Positions 8,186 through 17,047 of a stretch of DNA of 64,000 nucleotides are shown in pieces. Where the stretch lies: the NCBI RefSeq assembly GCF_032477075.1, contig NZ_JAWDXO010000003.1, forward strand, positions 62,001 through 126,000. Reading direction: 5' to 3'. Below the pieces are notes generated by a model, which did no database searches, had not been told where the DNA came from, and saw only the letters and a list, made by a program, of their open reading frames with translations. Each line of letters opens with the position of its first letter. Within the stretch, counting starts at the first letter, position 1. Made by a program: the position numbers and the translations under genes. This DNA is from Fusobacterium sp. (GTDB taxonomy: Bacteria; Fusobacteriota; Fusobacteriia; Fusobacteriales; Fusobacteriaceae).

Positions 8186-9649
8186 TTATTTACTTAATCC
8201 TAATCTTTCCCATTGCTCTTCAGGAGCATCGTTTTCTTTCAATGCTTTTGAAAGTTTTCTTTCCATGAGTTTGATAATTTCTGAATCCTTTATATCATTT
8301 TTTTGTTTATAATCTTTTTTTATATCAAAGAGATGATCTTCCATAATATAAGAAAAATCACTTACAAGAGCATTCTTCTCAGCTGGTACTTTATAAACTG
8401 GAAAATCTACATTCTTCAAAAAATGTCCGCATTCTATTTTTTCTGGAATATCTTTTCCCAGCCAGTTTCTTATTGTTGTAAGGGAAGTGGTATATTCATA
8501 ACATTTTGAATTATCCCTTGCTCCTCTCATATAAGTATACTGCCCATCATAAATATTTACAGCTAATCCAAAACTTCCATATAATAAAAATTCTTTATTC
8601 TGCTCATTTTTTTCTACAATGTTTCTAAGAGAACCTCCAGTTACACTATTTGGAATTTCCAGTGACTGATAATCTAAAACAGTAGGCATTATATCTATGT
8701 TTTGTGTCAATTCTGATTTTCTTTTTCCAGAATGATTATTATTAGGAAAATGAACTATTAGAGGAATATTAGCAAGTTCATTGTATGCTGGCATATAACT
8801 TTTTCCAAGATATTCTCTTTCTCCTAAACAGTATCCATGATCTGTAGTAAATATAATCAGAGTATCTTCATACATATTATTTTCTTTCAATTTATTAATA
8901 AATTTTCCAAAGTGAACATCTGACATTGTAACTAATGCTTTATACCTTTTCTTTAAATGTTCCATAGCCTCTTTTGTTTCCACATCTATTTTTTTATATT
9001 TTGGTAAATCAAAGTGTGGTCCTTTATAATCATCTTTATATAATTCTAAATATTTTTCTGGTATATCAAAGGGCTCATGAGGGTCAAAAGTTTCTACCAT
9101 AAGAAAGAAATCTTTGGCATTTTTATTTTCCTCTACCCAATTCATAGCTGCATCAAAACATTTAACACTTGGAAAATCTTTTTCCTCTTTAAATCTTGTT
9201 CTATTACACTGGTACTGCCTCTTTACATCTCCAAAATATTTTTCCGGCATATAAGGATCATCTATCAATGATATCCATGGGTCACTTTCCTGACCTCTAA
9301 AAAATTCATATGTTGAAAACTGTTGGCAGTAATTTTCTCCACCTATTCTAAAATAATGAGCATGGTCTGTTATTATATGTGATTTTATTTTTTTATTTTC
9401 TAAAACTTTTGGAAGAGTTTTATCAAATATTTCTATTGGCCCCCATGATCTCTCTAAAAAATTTAGTCTTCCAGTAAAGATATCTCTTCTTGCTGGCATA
9501 CAAGGCATACTTCCTGTAAAATGATTTTCAAATACACAACTTTCCTCACTGAATTTCTTTATATTTTCTGTAATACAGTCTGTATTTTCATTATAGCAAG
9601 AAAGATAATCTCTTCTTAAAGTATCCATTAATACTACAATTGTTCTCAT
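8186..9649 (-). CDS. cytoplasmic sulfatase (formylglycine-dependent)
   Basis: 487 aa. The N-terminal metal Asp (VVLMDTLRRDYLS, D9) and the sulfatase signature GSMPCMPARRDIFTGR are present. Cys50 in CMPAR would be converted to formylglycine, in anaerobes by a radical SAM anSME that is not in this window. The second metal cluster is TTDHGYCLGE (about 268). There is no signal peptide, so it acts in the cytoplasm. It is the last gene of the IIB-IIC-IID-IIA operon, 24 bp after IIA, suggesting that it desulfates a sulfated sugar already imported by the PTS. A phosphonate monoesterase activity is possible in this family but less likely given the CxPxR motif. Confidence 0.88.
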   Translation of the reverse strand: MRTIVVLMDTLRRDYLSCYNENTDCITENIKKFSEESCVFENHFTGSMPCMPARRDIFTGRLNFLERSWGPIEIFDKTLPKVLENKKIKSHIITDHAHYFRIGGENYCQQFSTYEFFRGQESDPWISLIDDPYMPEKYFGDVKRQYQCNRTRFKEEKDFPSVKCFDAAMNWVEENKNAKDFFLMVETFDPHEPFDIPEKYLELYKDDYKGPHFDLPKYKKIDVETKEAMEHLKKRYKALVTMSDVHFGKFINKLKENNMYEDTLIIFTTDHGYCLGEREYLGKSYMPAYNELANIPLIVHFPNNNHSGKRKSELTQNIDIMPTVLDYQSLEIPNSVTGGSLRNIVEKNEQNKEFLLYGSFGLAVNIYDGQYTYMRGARDNSKCYEYTTSLTTIRNWLGKDIPEKIECGHFLKNVDFPVYKVPAEKNALVSDFSYIMEDHLFDIKKDYKQKNDIKDSEIIKLMERKLSKALKENDAPEEQWERLGLSK

Positions 9650-9673
9650 AATTCCTCCAGCAAAATTTTATCA

Positions 9674-10078
9674 TTATTCATCATTACTATCTTCTGCAGC
9701 CATACATTCATTTACATATACAATAGATTCTCTAGATTCTTCAATCATTCTATAAATATCCTCTTTTTTTATATCTTCATCTATTTCTGTTATTACAGAA
9801 AGTATTACTGGAAGATTCATTCCACATATTACATGTACTTTATCACTGCAATATGGGAAAAAATTTTGAGTAACACTCCCCCCTAGTATATCTGTAAAAA
9901 CAAAAACTTCATCATCTTCTTTAATATTATCCATTATTTCTTTTATCTGTTCCCGAATATCCCCATTATCCAGGTAGGCACTTAATTCATAAATACCAGT
10001 AAACCCTGTAAGAAATTCAACCGTTTTTTTCATACCAAATGCTAATTTATGATGTGAAGCAATAACAATTTTTTTCAA
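9674..10078 (-). CDS. PTS mannose-family EIIA component
   Basis: 134 aa. The phosphorylation site is His9 within IASHHKLAFGM. The FTDILGG motif (about residues 62-68) is typical of ManX-type IIA domains. It starts at TTG (10078) with AGGAGG 6 nt upstream; no in-frame ATG fits better. It accepts phosphate from HPr and passes it to the IIB encoded at 11702-12181. An acidic C-terminal tail is present. Confidence 0.88.
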   Translation of the reverse strand: MKKIVIASHHKLAFGMKKTVEFLTGFTGIYELSAYLDNGDIREQIKEIMDNIKEDDEVFVFTDILGGSVTQNFFPYCSDKVHVICGMNLPVILSVITEIDEDIKKEDIYRMIEESRESIVYVNECMAAEDSNDE

Positions 10079-10088
10079 TTTTTTCCTC

Positions 10089-10895
10089 CTAGCCTAATAT
10101 TTTAAAATAAGCTGCGAACATACTAAAAATAATGACCATTAAGATTATTCCTGTTATTCCTATTTTTTTCATTCTTAATACTCTATAAATTCCAAAAGTT
10201 ATAAGTACTGGAACCAAAGCTGGTAAAATTTTATCCAGCATAGGCTGAATTGCCATTGAAACTTCACCATATTTTATTACCATAGGTATTTTTATATTTA
10301 CAACAGAAGAAACTAATGATCCAACAACAACCAATCCCAAAATAGAGGCACATTCTGTCAATAGAGCAACTTTATTTCCAAAAGTTGTCACTAATTTAAT
10401 TCCCTGATTATATCCTAAATGTATAAATCTGAATCTCATAAACATAAATGCTATATTTATAATAATCCATGCAATTACACCAGTGGGATTATTTTCTAAA
10501 GCCATATATCCTGCAATAGATCCAATAATTGTAGGAATAAGTACCCAGAATATTGTATCTCCCACTCCAGAAAGAGGTCCCATCAGACTTGTTTTTATAT
10601 TCTGAACTATCTCTTTATCTTTTATCCCTCCATTGTCTTCAATGGCTAAGGTCGCTCCTAGCACTAGAGGTGCAAGCCATGGCATGCAGTTAAAGTAATT
10701 AAAATGATTCTGTATTGATGCCTGAAGTTCATCATCATTTTTATAGATTTTTCTCAATGCAGGATATAGCGAATAAACCACAGTTCCTGCCTGCTGATAT
10801 TGATAGTTATATGTATTTACAGCCATAGGCATCCATCTCATTATAACCTTATTTAAATCTTTTTTATCTAAAATTGCTCTAGTTTCATTATTCAT
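10089..10895 (-). CDS. PTS mannose-family EIID component
   Basis: 268 aa. ManZ/AgaD family: the N-terminal region carries NYQYQQ and NCMPWLAPLVLG; GPLSGVGDTIFW is the family signature; hydrophobic segments lie in the C-terminal half. It forms the membrane channel with IIC. Its start overlaps the IIC gene by 8 bp, implying coupled translation. Confidence 0.9.
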   Translation of the reverse strand: MNNETRAILDKKDLNKVIMRWMPMAVNTYNYQYQQAGTVVYSLYPALRKIYKNDDELQASIQNHFNYFNCMPWLAPLVLGATLAIEDNGGIKDKEIVQNIKTSLMGPLSGVGDTIFWVLIPTIIGSIAGYMALENNPTGVIAWIIINIAFMFMRFRFIHLGYNQGIKLVTTFGNKVALLTECASILGLVVVGSLVSSVVNIKIPMVIKYGEVSMAIQPMLDKILPALVPVLITFGIYRVLRMKKIGITGIILMVIIFSMFAAYFKILG

Positions 10896-11679
10896 CTTCC
10901 AATCCTCCTACATTAGCAACATTATCAGACGATGTCCCATTTACTCCCATTTTACTTTGATTTTCACTATAATATTTCATTGATGCTATCAGTCCTATTA
11001 TAGTCACCCCTAAGATTGGAACTCCTAAATATGCGGCAAAAAAGAACCCCAAAAATAAATAATAAACATATTTTCTTACAGGCATATAATTTAACAGCAT
11101 TGCTATTCCCACAGCTGGTAAAACTCTTCCAGCTATAGTCAAACCTGAAATAAACCATGATGGAGTTATTGCCAATATTTTATTTACTATTTCTGGCCCC
11201 ATACTGATAGCTAAAAATACTGGAATCGCTGCTGTTAGTCCTGTAATTAGTGGACCTACCATTAATATTTTTATCATTTTTCCAAAATCTTTTTTATTTG
11301 CATAATTTTGCGATGTACGCACTACAAAACCATTTAAAATTTTAGCAAAAACATCTAATTGAACTCCCAGCATGGCTACTGGCAATCCTATTGCAAGTCC
11401 TGCTTCCATTCCTTTTCCTGTTACAACTGCTATTGTAGTGGCTATAATTGCAGCTGTTGAATATTCAGGAACACTGCTTCCACCTATGCTTGCTACTCCC
11501 AATGACATTAACTGTAAAGTTCCTCCAATGTAAAGAGCAGTCTGCATATCTCCCAATATAAATCCCATTAAAAAGGCTGGTATAATTGGCCATCTCAATC
11601 CAAAAGTCATACCATACTTATCTACAGGAACCAAAAATGCCAATATAGTTATAATGATAACCTGCCATGCTGATAACAT
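10888..11679 (-). CDS. PTS mannose-family EIIC component
   Basis: 263 aa with about seven membrane segments. It has the IIC hallmark GDMQTALYIGGTLQLMSLGVASIGGSSVPEY (about residues 43-73) of the ManY/AgaC family. It forms the sugar-translocating pore with IID. The combination with a sulfatase points to an amino sugar or glycosaminoglycan-type substrate; this is inference. Confidence 0.9.
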   Translation of the reverse strand: MLSAWQVIIITILAFLVPVDKYGMTFGLRWPIIPAFLMGFILGDMQTALYIGGTLQLMSLGVASIGGSSVPEYSTAAIIATTIAVVTGKGMEAGLAIGLPVAMLGVQLDVFAKILNGFVVRTSQNYANKKDFGKMIKILMVGPLITGLTAAIPVFLAISMGPEIVNKILAITPSWFISGLTIAGRVLPAVGIAMLLNYMPVRKYVYYLFLGFFFAAYLGVPILGVTIIGLIASMKYYSENQSKMGVNGTSSDNVANVGGLEDE

Positions 11680-11701
11680 TTTTTTGACCTCCCTTTGATT
11701 T

Positions 11702-12181
11702 TTATTTTTCTAAAAAGTTTTTAAATTGTATTATTGTGTCTGCTGGTATATATTGGATTTCTATAGCAGTTCCTCTGTCATAGATTTCTCTGTATAGTTT
11801 CATTTCTTCTTTTGTTATAGTTGCCTGTCCTGACAATTTTATTTCATTATTTTTTTCTGCTGTTGCTCCTATATTTAATTTAGATATCTTAATTCCTGCA
11901 TCCAGTAATTCAAGTATAGTTTGAGGATTTTTCACTATTAGAAATACTGTTTGTCCTGTATATTTTCCATTTTTATAATTAGTAAGGGCTGTTTCCAGAC
12001 TTATTATAGATAGAGCACAACCAGCTGGCTTTGCCAGTTTCATTCCATTTTTTTTAAGTTCATCTCCAGCAACTTCATCATCTATTATCATGACTCTCAT
12101 TGCTCCTACACTTGGTGACCATTGTGATGCTACAATTCCATGAAGTAATCTGTTATCAATACGAGCTAATTTTACTTCCAT
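11702..12181 (-). CDS. PTS mannose-family EIIB component
   Basis: 159 aa. The active site His14 is in RIDNRLLHGIVASQW, the universal ManX/AgaV IIB motif, and phosphorylates the incoming sugar. First gene of the operon IIB-IIC-IID-IIA-sulfatase. GGAGGGAG precedes the ATG and a strong promoter lies at 12275-12302. Confidence 0.9.
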   Translation of the reverse strand: MEVKLARIDNRLLHGIVASQWSPSVGAMRVMIIDDEVAGDELKKNGMKLAKPAGCALSIISLETALTNYKNGKYTGQTVFLIVKNPQTILELLDAGIKISKLNIGATAEKNNEIKLSGQATITKEEMKLYREIYDRGTAIEIQYIPADTIIQFKNFLEK

Positions 12182-12243
12182 AAATCTCCCTCCTGAAAAT
12201 ATAAGTTATTTTACTTTTTCTAAGTATTTCCCAATTTTATTTT

Positions 12244-12417
12244 GGTTATTTTCAACCATTTTTATTATAAAATAATTATATCACAACTTACTTTTTTGTC
12301 AATAAAAAACTTCATTTTATCTGATAAAATGTAACTATACTGAACTTAAATATCTATTATTTTTCATTTATAAAAATTAAAAATATTGTAATTCCACTTT
12401 CTTATATGGTTATTTTC
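12244..12417 (+). repeat. direct repeat GGTTATTTTC, candidate DeoR-type operators
   Basis: Exact 10-mers at 12244-12253 and 12408-12417 flank the divergent promoters of the PTS operon and the DeoR gene. The first is part of a small dyad (GGTT...AACC) just downstream of the PTS -10. Their placement suits operators of the adjacent DeoR regulator, but 10 AT-rich bases could recur by chance. Confidence 0.35.
12275..12302 (-). promoter_or_regulatory. sigma-70 promoter of the PTS/sulfatase operon
   Basis: Minus strand TTGACA (12297-12302), 16-bp spacer, TATAAT (12275-12280) with an extended TGA before the -10. Near-consensus, about 95 bp upstream of the IIB start. Confidence 0.75.
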
Positions 12418-12463
12418 ATTCATATTTTCGATTATTTTATGAATAGATTTATTTATTTATTCA

Positions 12464-12472
12464 TGTTATAAT
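12464..12472 (+). promoter_or_regulatory. extended -10 of the DeoR gene
   Basis: TGTTATAAT is a perfect extended -10 (TGnTATAAT). No good -35 is present. It lies 34 bp before the DeoR ATG, which has AGGAGGG at an ideal distance. Confidence 0.5.
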
Positions 12473-12506
12473 AGTGTATAAATTATGTTAGGAGGGAATC
12501 TTAAAA

Positions 12507-13268
12507 ATGAGATTTAACGAAAGAAAAGCCTTAATAATAAATACACTGAAAAAACAGCAGATACTATCTTTTCCTGAATTAGAACTTCTTTTAAGTGTTT
12601 CTCCAACTACAATAAGACGTGATCTTACGGCACTAGAAAAAGAAGGTATTCTTTCACGTTTTCATGGTGGAATAAAGAAAAATAATGGAATTATTGAGCA
12701 ATCAATGAGTAAAAAACAGTCTTTAAATATTGAAGCAAAAAAGAAAATTGGAAAAATAGCAGCTTCTCTAATCCATCCAAATGAACTGATTTTTATAGGT
12801 TCTGGTTCTACTACTTATTATATGATTAACTATATAAAAGATACTTCCATTACTGTAATAACAAATGGTATTCCCCATGCAGAAGCCTTAAATGCAAAAA
12901 ATATTCGTGCTTTTCTGTTGTGTGGTTTTTTAAAGGATAAAACTCGTTCTGTAGTTGGAAAAGAAACTAATAAATTAATTGAATCTTATCATTTTGATCA
13001 GGTGTTTTCCAGTGCTAATGGAATGAATGCTGATTTTGATATTCTTTCTACTGACGAATATGAGCATAATATAAAAAAATCTGCTGTCAGCAGAGGTAAA
13101 GTTTCATATATTATGATTGACAGTTCTAAATTTAATAAAACTGCCATGTATACTCTTCCAAGAAATAAAGATACTTATATAATTACAGAATCACTTACTG
13201 AAGAACTTAAAAAAATTAAAAACGTTATTACTCCTTCAGAAAAAGAAACTAAAAAGAAAGTAAACTAA
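12507..13268 (+). CDS. DeoR-family transcriptional regulator
   Basis: 253 aa. The N-terminal DeoR winged HTH (VSPTTIRRDLTALEKEGILSRFHGG, about residues 28-53) is followed by a DeoRC sugar-phosphate-sensing domain with GSGSTTYYM and VSRGKVSYIMIDSSKF. It is divergent from the sulfatase PTS operon and probably represses it until a phosphorylated sugar binds. It ends at a shared terminator with citF. Confidence 0.88.
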   Translation: MRFNERKALIINTLKKQQILSFPELELLLSVSPTTIRRDLTALEKEGILSRFHGGIKKNNGIIEQSMSKKQSLNIEAKKKIGKIAASLIHPNELIFIGSGSTTYYMINYIKDTSITVITNGIPHAEALNAKNIRAFLLCGFLKDKTRSVVGKETNKLIESYHFDQVFSSANGMNADFDILSTDEYEHNIKKSAVSRGKVSYIMIDSSKFNKTAMYTLPRNKDTYIITESLTEELKKIKNVITPSEKETKKKVN

Positions 13269-13273
13269 CATAA

Positions 13274-13304
13274 AAAAGAGGATGTCAGAAGTGCATCCTC
13301 TTTT
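13274..13304. terminator. bidirectional terminator between DeoR gene and citF
   Basis: AAAAGAGGATG (13274-13284) pairs with CATCCTCTTTT (13294-13304); runs of A and T on both sides make it work for both convergent genes. Confidence 0.85.
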
Positions 13305-13308
13305 ATTC

Positions 13309-14865
13309 TTATTTAGCTTGTCTTACTACATCTATTACAGTTCCATCTCTATATTCTACAACAGCTACCACTGTTTCAGATAGTGAAGTTTTTTCTGGAA
13401 CCCCTGTCAGTTTTTCAATTTCTTCTTTTAACTGTTCTATAGTTTTCAACTGAATTCCTGCTTCTGTCAATATCTCTATCAGTTCTCCTCTCTTAGGATT
13501 TACACAGATTCCTCTTTCTGTTACTAATATATCAACTGTTTCACCAGGAGTCACTACAGTTGTTACTCTATCTGTAACTATTGGAATTCTTTTTCTCATA
13601 GTTGGAGCTACTACTACTGTTAATTTCGCTCCAGCTGCTGTGTCTGGTGCCCCTCCTAATGCTCCCATTATTATTCCTGTTGACCCAGTCAGCGAATTTA
13701 TATTATAATCTGTATCTATTTCTGTTGCTGACAAAATCATTACATCCAGTTGATGAGCACTGCAGCCCTTATTATGTGGATTGGCATACATAGAAGCTGA
13801 CATTTCTATATGAGCTGGATTTTTTAGCATTGATTCTGCTGCTGCACTGTCAAAACTCTGAGTATCCAGTAAAACCTCAAAGTATCCCTCTTCTAAGAAC
13901 TCAACCATAGCAGCTGTTATTCCTCCAGCTGCAAATGATCCCTTTATATTATTTTCATACATATATTCTTTCAAATACTTACATACTGCCAGAGAAGCTC
14001 CCCCAGAACCTGCCTGAAATGAAAATCCATTTTTAATATACCCAGTTGCTGTCAATACCTCTGATGCTTTTTCAGCAATTAAAAGTTCCTGTGGATTCTT
14101 AGTTATCCTTGTTGCTCCAGTTGCTATCTGTTCTGGATCACCTATCGATTCAATTACTACTATATAATCAATCTGAGTCATAGGAATACTGATTCTCTTT
14201 AATGGAAAAGGCATTAAATTATCAGTTATTGCCACTGCTTTTTCTGCATATTGAGCATCTACCATTGGATATCCCATAGCTCCAAATGCTGATTTCCCTT
14301 CTGCACCATTCATATTTCCCATTCTATCACAAGCTGGAGCTGCTATAAATGCCACATCTATTTTTAATTCTCCTGCTTCTATAGCTCTTGCTCTTCCTCC
14401 ATGAGTTCTAAATATCACAGGTCTTCCCAAGATATTATTTTTAGAAATCTCTTTGGCTATCTCTCCCCTCAGTCCTGAAGTATTTATCCCAGTAACCACC
14501 CCATTTCTGATGTGTTCAATTAATGGTTCATGTGCTTTTGTCAATGATGAGCAGACTAAATTAAGATTTTTTATTCCCATCTTGGCAATTTCATCCATTA
14601 CCATATTAAGTACATAATCTCCATTTCTTAAATGATGGTGAAAAGAAATTGTCATTCCATCTTTTATTTCACATTTTTCTATTACTTCTTTTATTGAACT
14701 TAATATTTTTGAATCTCCTGGTTTAGAAAAACTTTTTAATGGAGCATATTTTCTTCCTGTTGGTTCTGTAGCAAAAGGTCCAGCATAGGGTTTTACTTCT
14801 CCATATCCTTCAATATAATCAGGAATCTCTCTTTTAGCTTTATTCTTTATTTTTTTTATCTCCAC
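13309..14865 (-). CDS. citF: citrate lyase alpha subunit (citrate CoA-transferase)
   Basis: 518 aa, normal length for CitF. Conserved CoA-transferase regions include FHHHLRNGD (about 76-84), THGGRARAIEAGELKIDVAFIAAPACDRMGN, and GSGGASLAVCKYL. It transfers the acyl-carrier thioester from acetate to citrate. It starts at GTG 14865 with GGAGG 8 nt upstream. It is the last gene of citD-citE-citF. The ligase CitC and the prosthetic-group enzymes CitX/CitG are not in the operon. Confidence 0.92.
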   Translation of the reverse strand: MEIKKIKNKAKREIPDYIEGYGEVKPYAGPFATEPTGRKYAPLKSFSKPGDSKILSSIKEVIEKCEIKDGMTISFHHHLRNGDYVLNMVMDEIAKMGIKNLNLVCSSLTKAHEPLIEHIRNGVVTGINTSGLRGEIAKEISKNNILGRPVIFRTHGGRARAIEAGELKIDVAFIAAPACDRMGNMNGAEGKSAFGAMGYPMVDAQYAEKAVAITDNLMPFPLKRISIPMTQIDYIVVIESIGDPEQIATGATRITKNPQELLIAEKASEVLTATGYIKNGFSFQAGSGGASLAVCKYLKEYMYENNIKGSFAAGGITAAMVEFLEEGYFEVLLDTQSFDSAAAESMLKNPAHIEMSASMYANPHNKGCSAHQLDVMILSATEIDTDYNINSLTGSTGIIMGALGGAPDTAAGAKLTVVVAPTMRKRIPIVTDRVTTVVTPGETVDILVTERGICVNPKRGELIEILTEAGIQLKTIEQLKEEIEKLTGVPEKTSLSETVVAVVEYRDGTVIDVVRQAK

Positions 14866-14883
14866 TTTCTTTCTTCCTCCTAA

Positions 14884-15765
14884 TTACTTAATCATTCCTG
14901 CACTTTTAGCCAGTCTAACTATTTTTTCAGCTTTGGCTATTACTGGAATGTCCACCATTTTTCCATTTACAGTAATTACTCCGCCTTTACTAATATCAGC
15001 AGCTTCTGCTGCTCTAACTATTTCCAATGATTTTTCAAGTTCTTCTTTATTTGGTGTAAATATTTTATGAACTATCTTTATCTGTGATGGATGGATACAA
15101 GATTTCCCTGCAAATCCTAAATTCATTGACGATTTTACCTCTTCTTTGAATCCTTCCTCATCATCTAAATCAGCCCATACAGTATCTATAGCATCAACAC
15201 CAGCAATAGCAGCTGCCATAACTACCATAGTTCTTGCTACAAAAAGTTCTTTTCCCTCTTTAGTTCTTGTTGCTCCCATAGTTCTTGTAAAATCCTCAGC
15301 TCCAAAAGATATAGATGTCACTCTTGGAGATGCTGTTGCAATACTCACTGCATTCATAACAGCTAGTGGAGTTTCCAAAGAACATTGTATCTTACATACT
15401 CCATTTTCAATTCCATATTCTTTTTCAATTTCAGTCAATAACTCGTCTAATTCTTTTACATGTTCAGGCTTTTCACACATAGCAAGTCTCATTTTTCTAA
15501 GTCCTGCTGGAACTAATATCCTCACATCATCTCTTCCAAATTCTGTACTTAGAGGATTGATTCTTGCAAATATTTCTGTATCTCCATAATCCACTGTTCT
15601 TAAAGCTTCAGCCAGCAAATCTCTGGCAGCATCTTTATCTGCATATTTAATTGCATCTTCTAAGTCAAATAAAACACAGTCTGCTCCATAGAGATGAGCT
15701 GTTACCAGCATTTTAGGATTATTTGCTGGGGAAAACAACATAGTTCTTCTTGCTCTTTTTTCCAT
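14884..15765 (-). CDS. citE: citrate lyase beta subunit (citryl lyase)
   Basis: 293 aa. HpcH/HpaI-fold lyase with RRTMLFSPANNPKML at the N-terminus, DCVLFDLEDAI (about 29-39), the metal-ligand Glu/Asp in SFGAEDFTRTMG, and GFAGKSCIHPSQI. It cleaves citryl-ACP to oxaloacetate and acetyl-ACP. Its start codon overlaps the citD stop (TAATG), so translation is coupled. Confidence 0.92.
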   Translation of the reverse strand: MEKRARRTMLFSPANNPKMLVTAHLYGADCVLFDLEDAIKYADKDAARDLLAEALRTVDYGDTEIFARINPLSTEFGRDDVRILVPAGLRKMRLAMCEKPEHVKELDELLTEIEKEYGIENGVCKIQCSLETPLAVMNAVSIATASPRVTSISFGAEDFTRTMGATRTKEGKELFVARTMVVMAAAIAGVDAIDTVWADLDDEEGFKEEVKSSMNLGFAGKSCIHPSQIKIVHKIFTPNKEELEKSLEIVRAAEAADISKGGVITVNGKMVDIPVIAKAEKIVRLAKSAGMIK

Positions 15766-16028
15766 TATTTTATCCCCCCTGTCATAGCCCTTCTTACAGC
15801 AGTTCTTGTTCTTCCCTTAATTACAAAGTCTAATGCTCCAAAGTCCTGAACCAGTACTTTTGCATCTTTTATTTTCATTTCATCTAATATTTCCCTTACA
15901 GCTTTTTCCATAAGTTTTCCAAACATATCTTTTACTTTTGACTCTATTACTACTTCAATTCCTTCATTATCTAAATTTACAGTAACTAAAGCATCTGAAT
16001 CTTTTTCATTACCACAAACTCCTATCAT
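15765..16028 (-). CDS. citD: citrate lyase gamma subunit (acyl carrier protein)
   Basis: 87 aa. Small acyl carrier protein; the modified serine is probably Ser11 in GNEKDSDALVTV. Later motifs (LVQDFGALDFVIKGRTRTAVRRA) match CitD. AAGGAGG precedes the ATG. It needs the phosphoribosyl-dephospho-CoA group made by CitG/CitX, which must be encoded elsewhere. First gene of the operon. Confidence 0.9.
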   Translation of the reverse strand: MIGVCGNEKDSDALVTVNLDNEGIEVVIESKVKDMFGKLMEKAVREILDEMKIKDAKVLVQDFGALDFVIKGRTRTAVRRAMTGGIK

Positions 16029-16076
16029 TTTTACTGCCTCCTTTAAATGAAAATTTTATATTTATAAAATATAATA

Positions 16077-16110
16077 AAGCTAAGATAAATTTTTTAAATT
16101 TTGAAATTCC
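16077..16110 (-). repeat. degenerate copy of dispersed repeat (C-terminal part)
   Basis: AAGCTAAGATAAATTTT (17 nt) is identical to 63633-63649, and the following 15 nt match at all but three positions. On the minus strand it reads ISKFKKFILAL, against ISKFLKFILAY in the copy at 63617-63823. Confidence 0.55.
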
Positions 16111-16198
16111 CCTTCTCTTATGAACTAATTTTAGCTGCTCTCTTCATTATATTTATTCAAAATCATATTTTTTAATTCTATTACTGCAAGATTCTGCA

Positions 16199-16233
16199 AA
16201 AAGACTTTGGTACTTATCTTCCCAAAGTCTTTT
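16199..16233 (-). terminator. terminator of the aldolase/amidohydrolase/YfcC operon
   Basis: AAAAGACTTTGG pairs with CCAAAGTCTTTT (16222-16233) across an 11-nt loop, starting 8 bp after the aldolase stop; on the minus strand it ends in CTTTTT. Confidence 0.75.
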
Positions 16234-16240
16234 GTAAGTA

Positions 16241-16993
16241 TCAGTTATTTTTTGCCTTTATTAAATATTCCCTAACTCCCTTTGTCATATATTGAGTTAT
16301 AGAAGTAAGGATAAACTTAGCTCCCAGCTTGATATATTCTTTGGCTGTTTCATCATCAGTTACAAATATTCCAACAGTTTTTTCTTTAGCTGTAATTTTC
16401 TGAATAGTCTCTTTTATGATTTTTGTCATTTCTGGATGTGGATTTGGAAGACCTAAAGATGCAGCCAGATCATTTGGACCTATAAAAAACATATCTATTC
16501 CTTCTACCTCTAATATTTCATCATGATTTTCTATAGCAGCTCCTGTTTCCAGCTGAATACTTATAAAAACTTCTTCATTTGCTTTTTTCAAAAATCCAGC
16601 CTTGTCATCTATCATTCCATATGATGCAGCTCTTGTAAAATAAGCTATTCCCCTTTCTCCCTCTGGTGGATAAAGTGCTGATTTTATTACCTCTCTGGCA
16701 TCTTCAGCTGTATTTATAACAGGAACAAGTATTCCCTCTGCTCCCATATCTAATACCTTGTGAATCATGTCTGGTGTACTGTTTGTACATCTTACAATTG
16801 CTGGAGTTCTCTGGCATTGAGCTGCTCTTATCATATCAAAAATTGTCTCCTGATTCATAATCCCATGTTCATTATCAATAATAATAAAATCAAATCCAAG
16901 TCTTGAAGTATAGTCAGCAACATCTCCCAATGCAAAAGGGACAAATGTTCCAAATAGAGTTTCTTTTTTTAATTTTTTCTTTAAATTTTCCAT
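16241..16993 (-). CDS. HpcH/HpaI-family aldolase
   Basis: 250 aa, typical of class II 2-keto-3-deoxy acid aldolases (HpaI, GarL, YfaU). Motifs: DFIIIDNEHGIMN (about 34-46), RCTNSTPDMIHKVLDMGAEGILVP, the metal-ligand Glu in SIQLETGAAIEN and Asp in FFIGPNDLAASLG. It splits a 4-hydroxy-2-oxo acid into pyruvate and an aldehyde. It is the last gene of an operon with the M20 amidohydrolase (54 bp upstream) and the YfcC transporter, so it may act on the product released by the amidohydrolase. The exact substrate is unknown. Confidence 0.85.
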   Translation of the reverse strand: MENLKKKLKKETLFGTFVPFALGDVADYTSRLGFDFIIIDNEHGIMNQETIFDMIRAAQCQRTPAIVRCTNSTPDMIHKVLDMGAEGILVPVINTAEDAREVIKSALYPPEGERGIAYFTRAASYGMIDDKAGFLKKANEEVFISIQLETGAAIENHDEILEVEGIDMFFIGPNDLAASLGLPNPHPEMTKIIKETIQKITAKEKTVGIFVTDDETAKEYIKLGAKFILTSITQYMTKGVREYLIKAKNN

Positions 16994-17047
16994 ATTTTTT
17001 ATATGATAATTATAGAAATTACCATACCCCTCCTCTCATTTTCAACT

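Noticed and set aside
12507..13268. DeoR gene as regulator of citDEF.
   Set aside because: It is convergent with citF and separated by a bidirectional terminator; the divergent PTS operon is the natural target.
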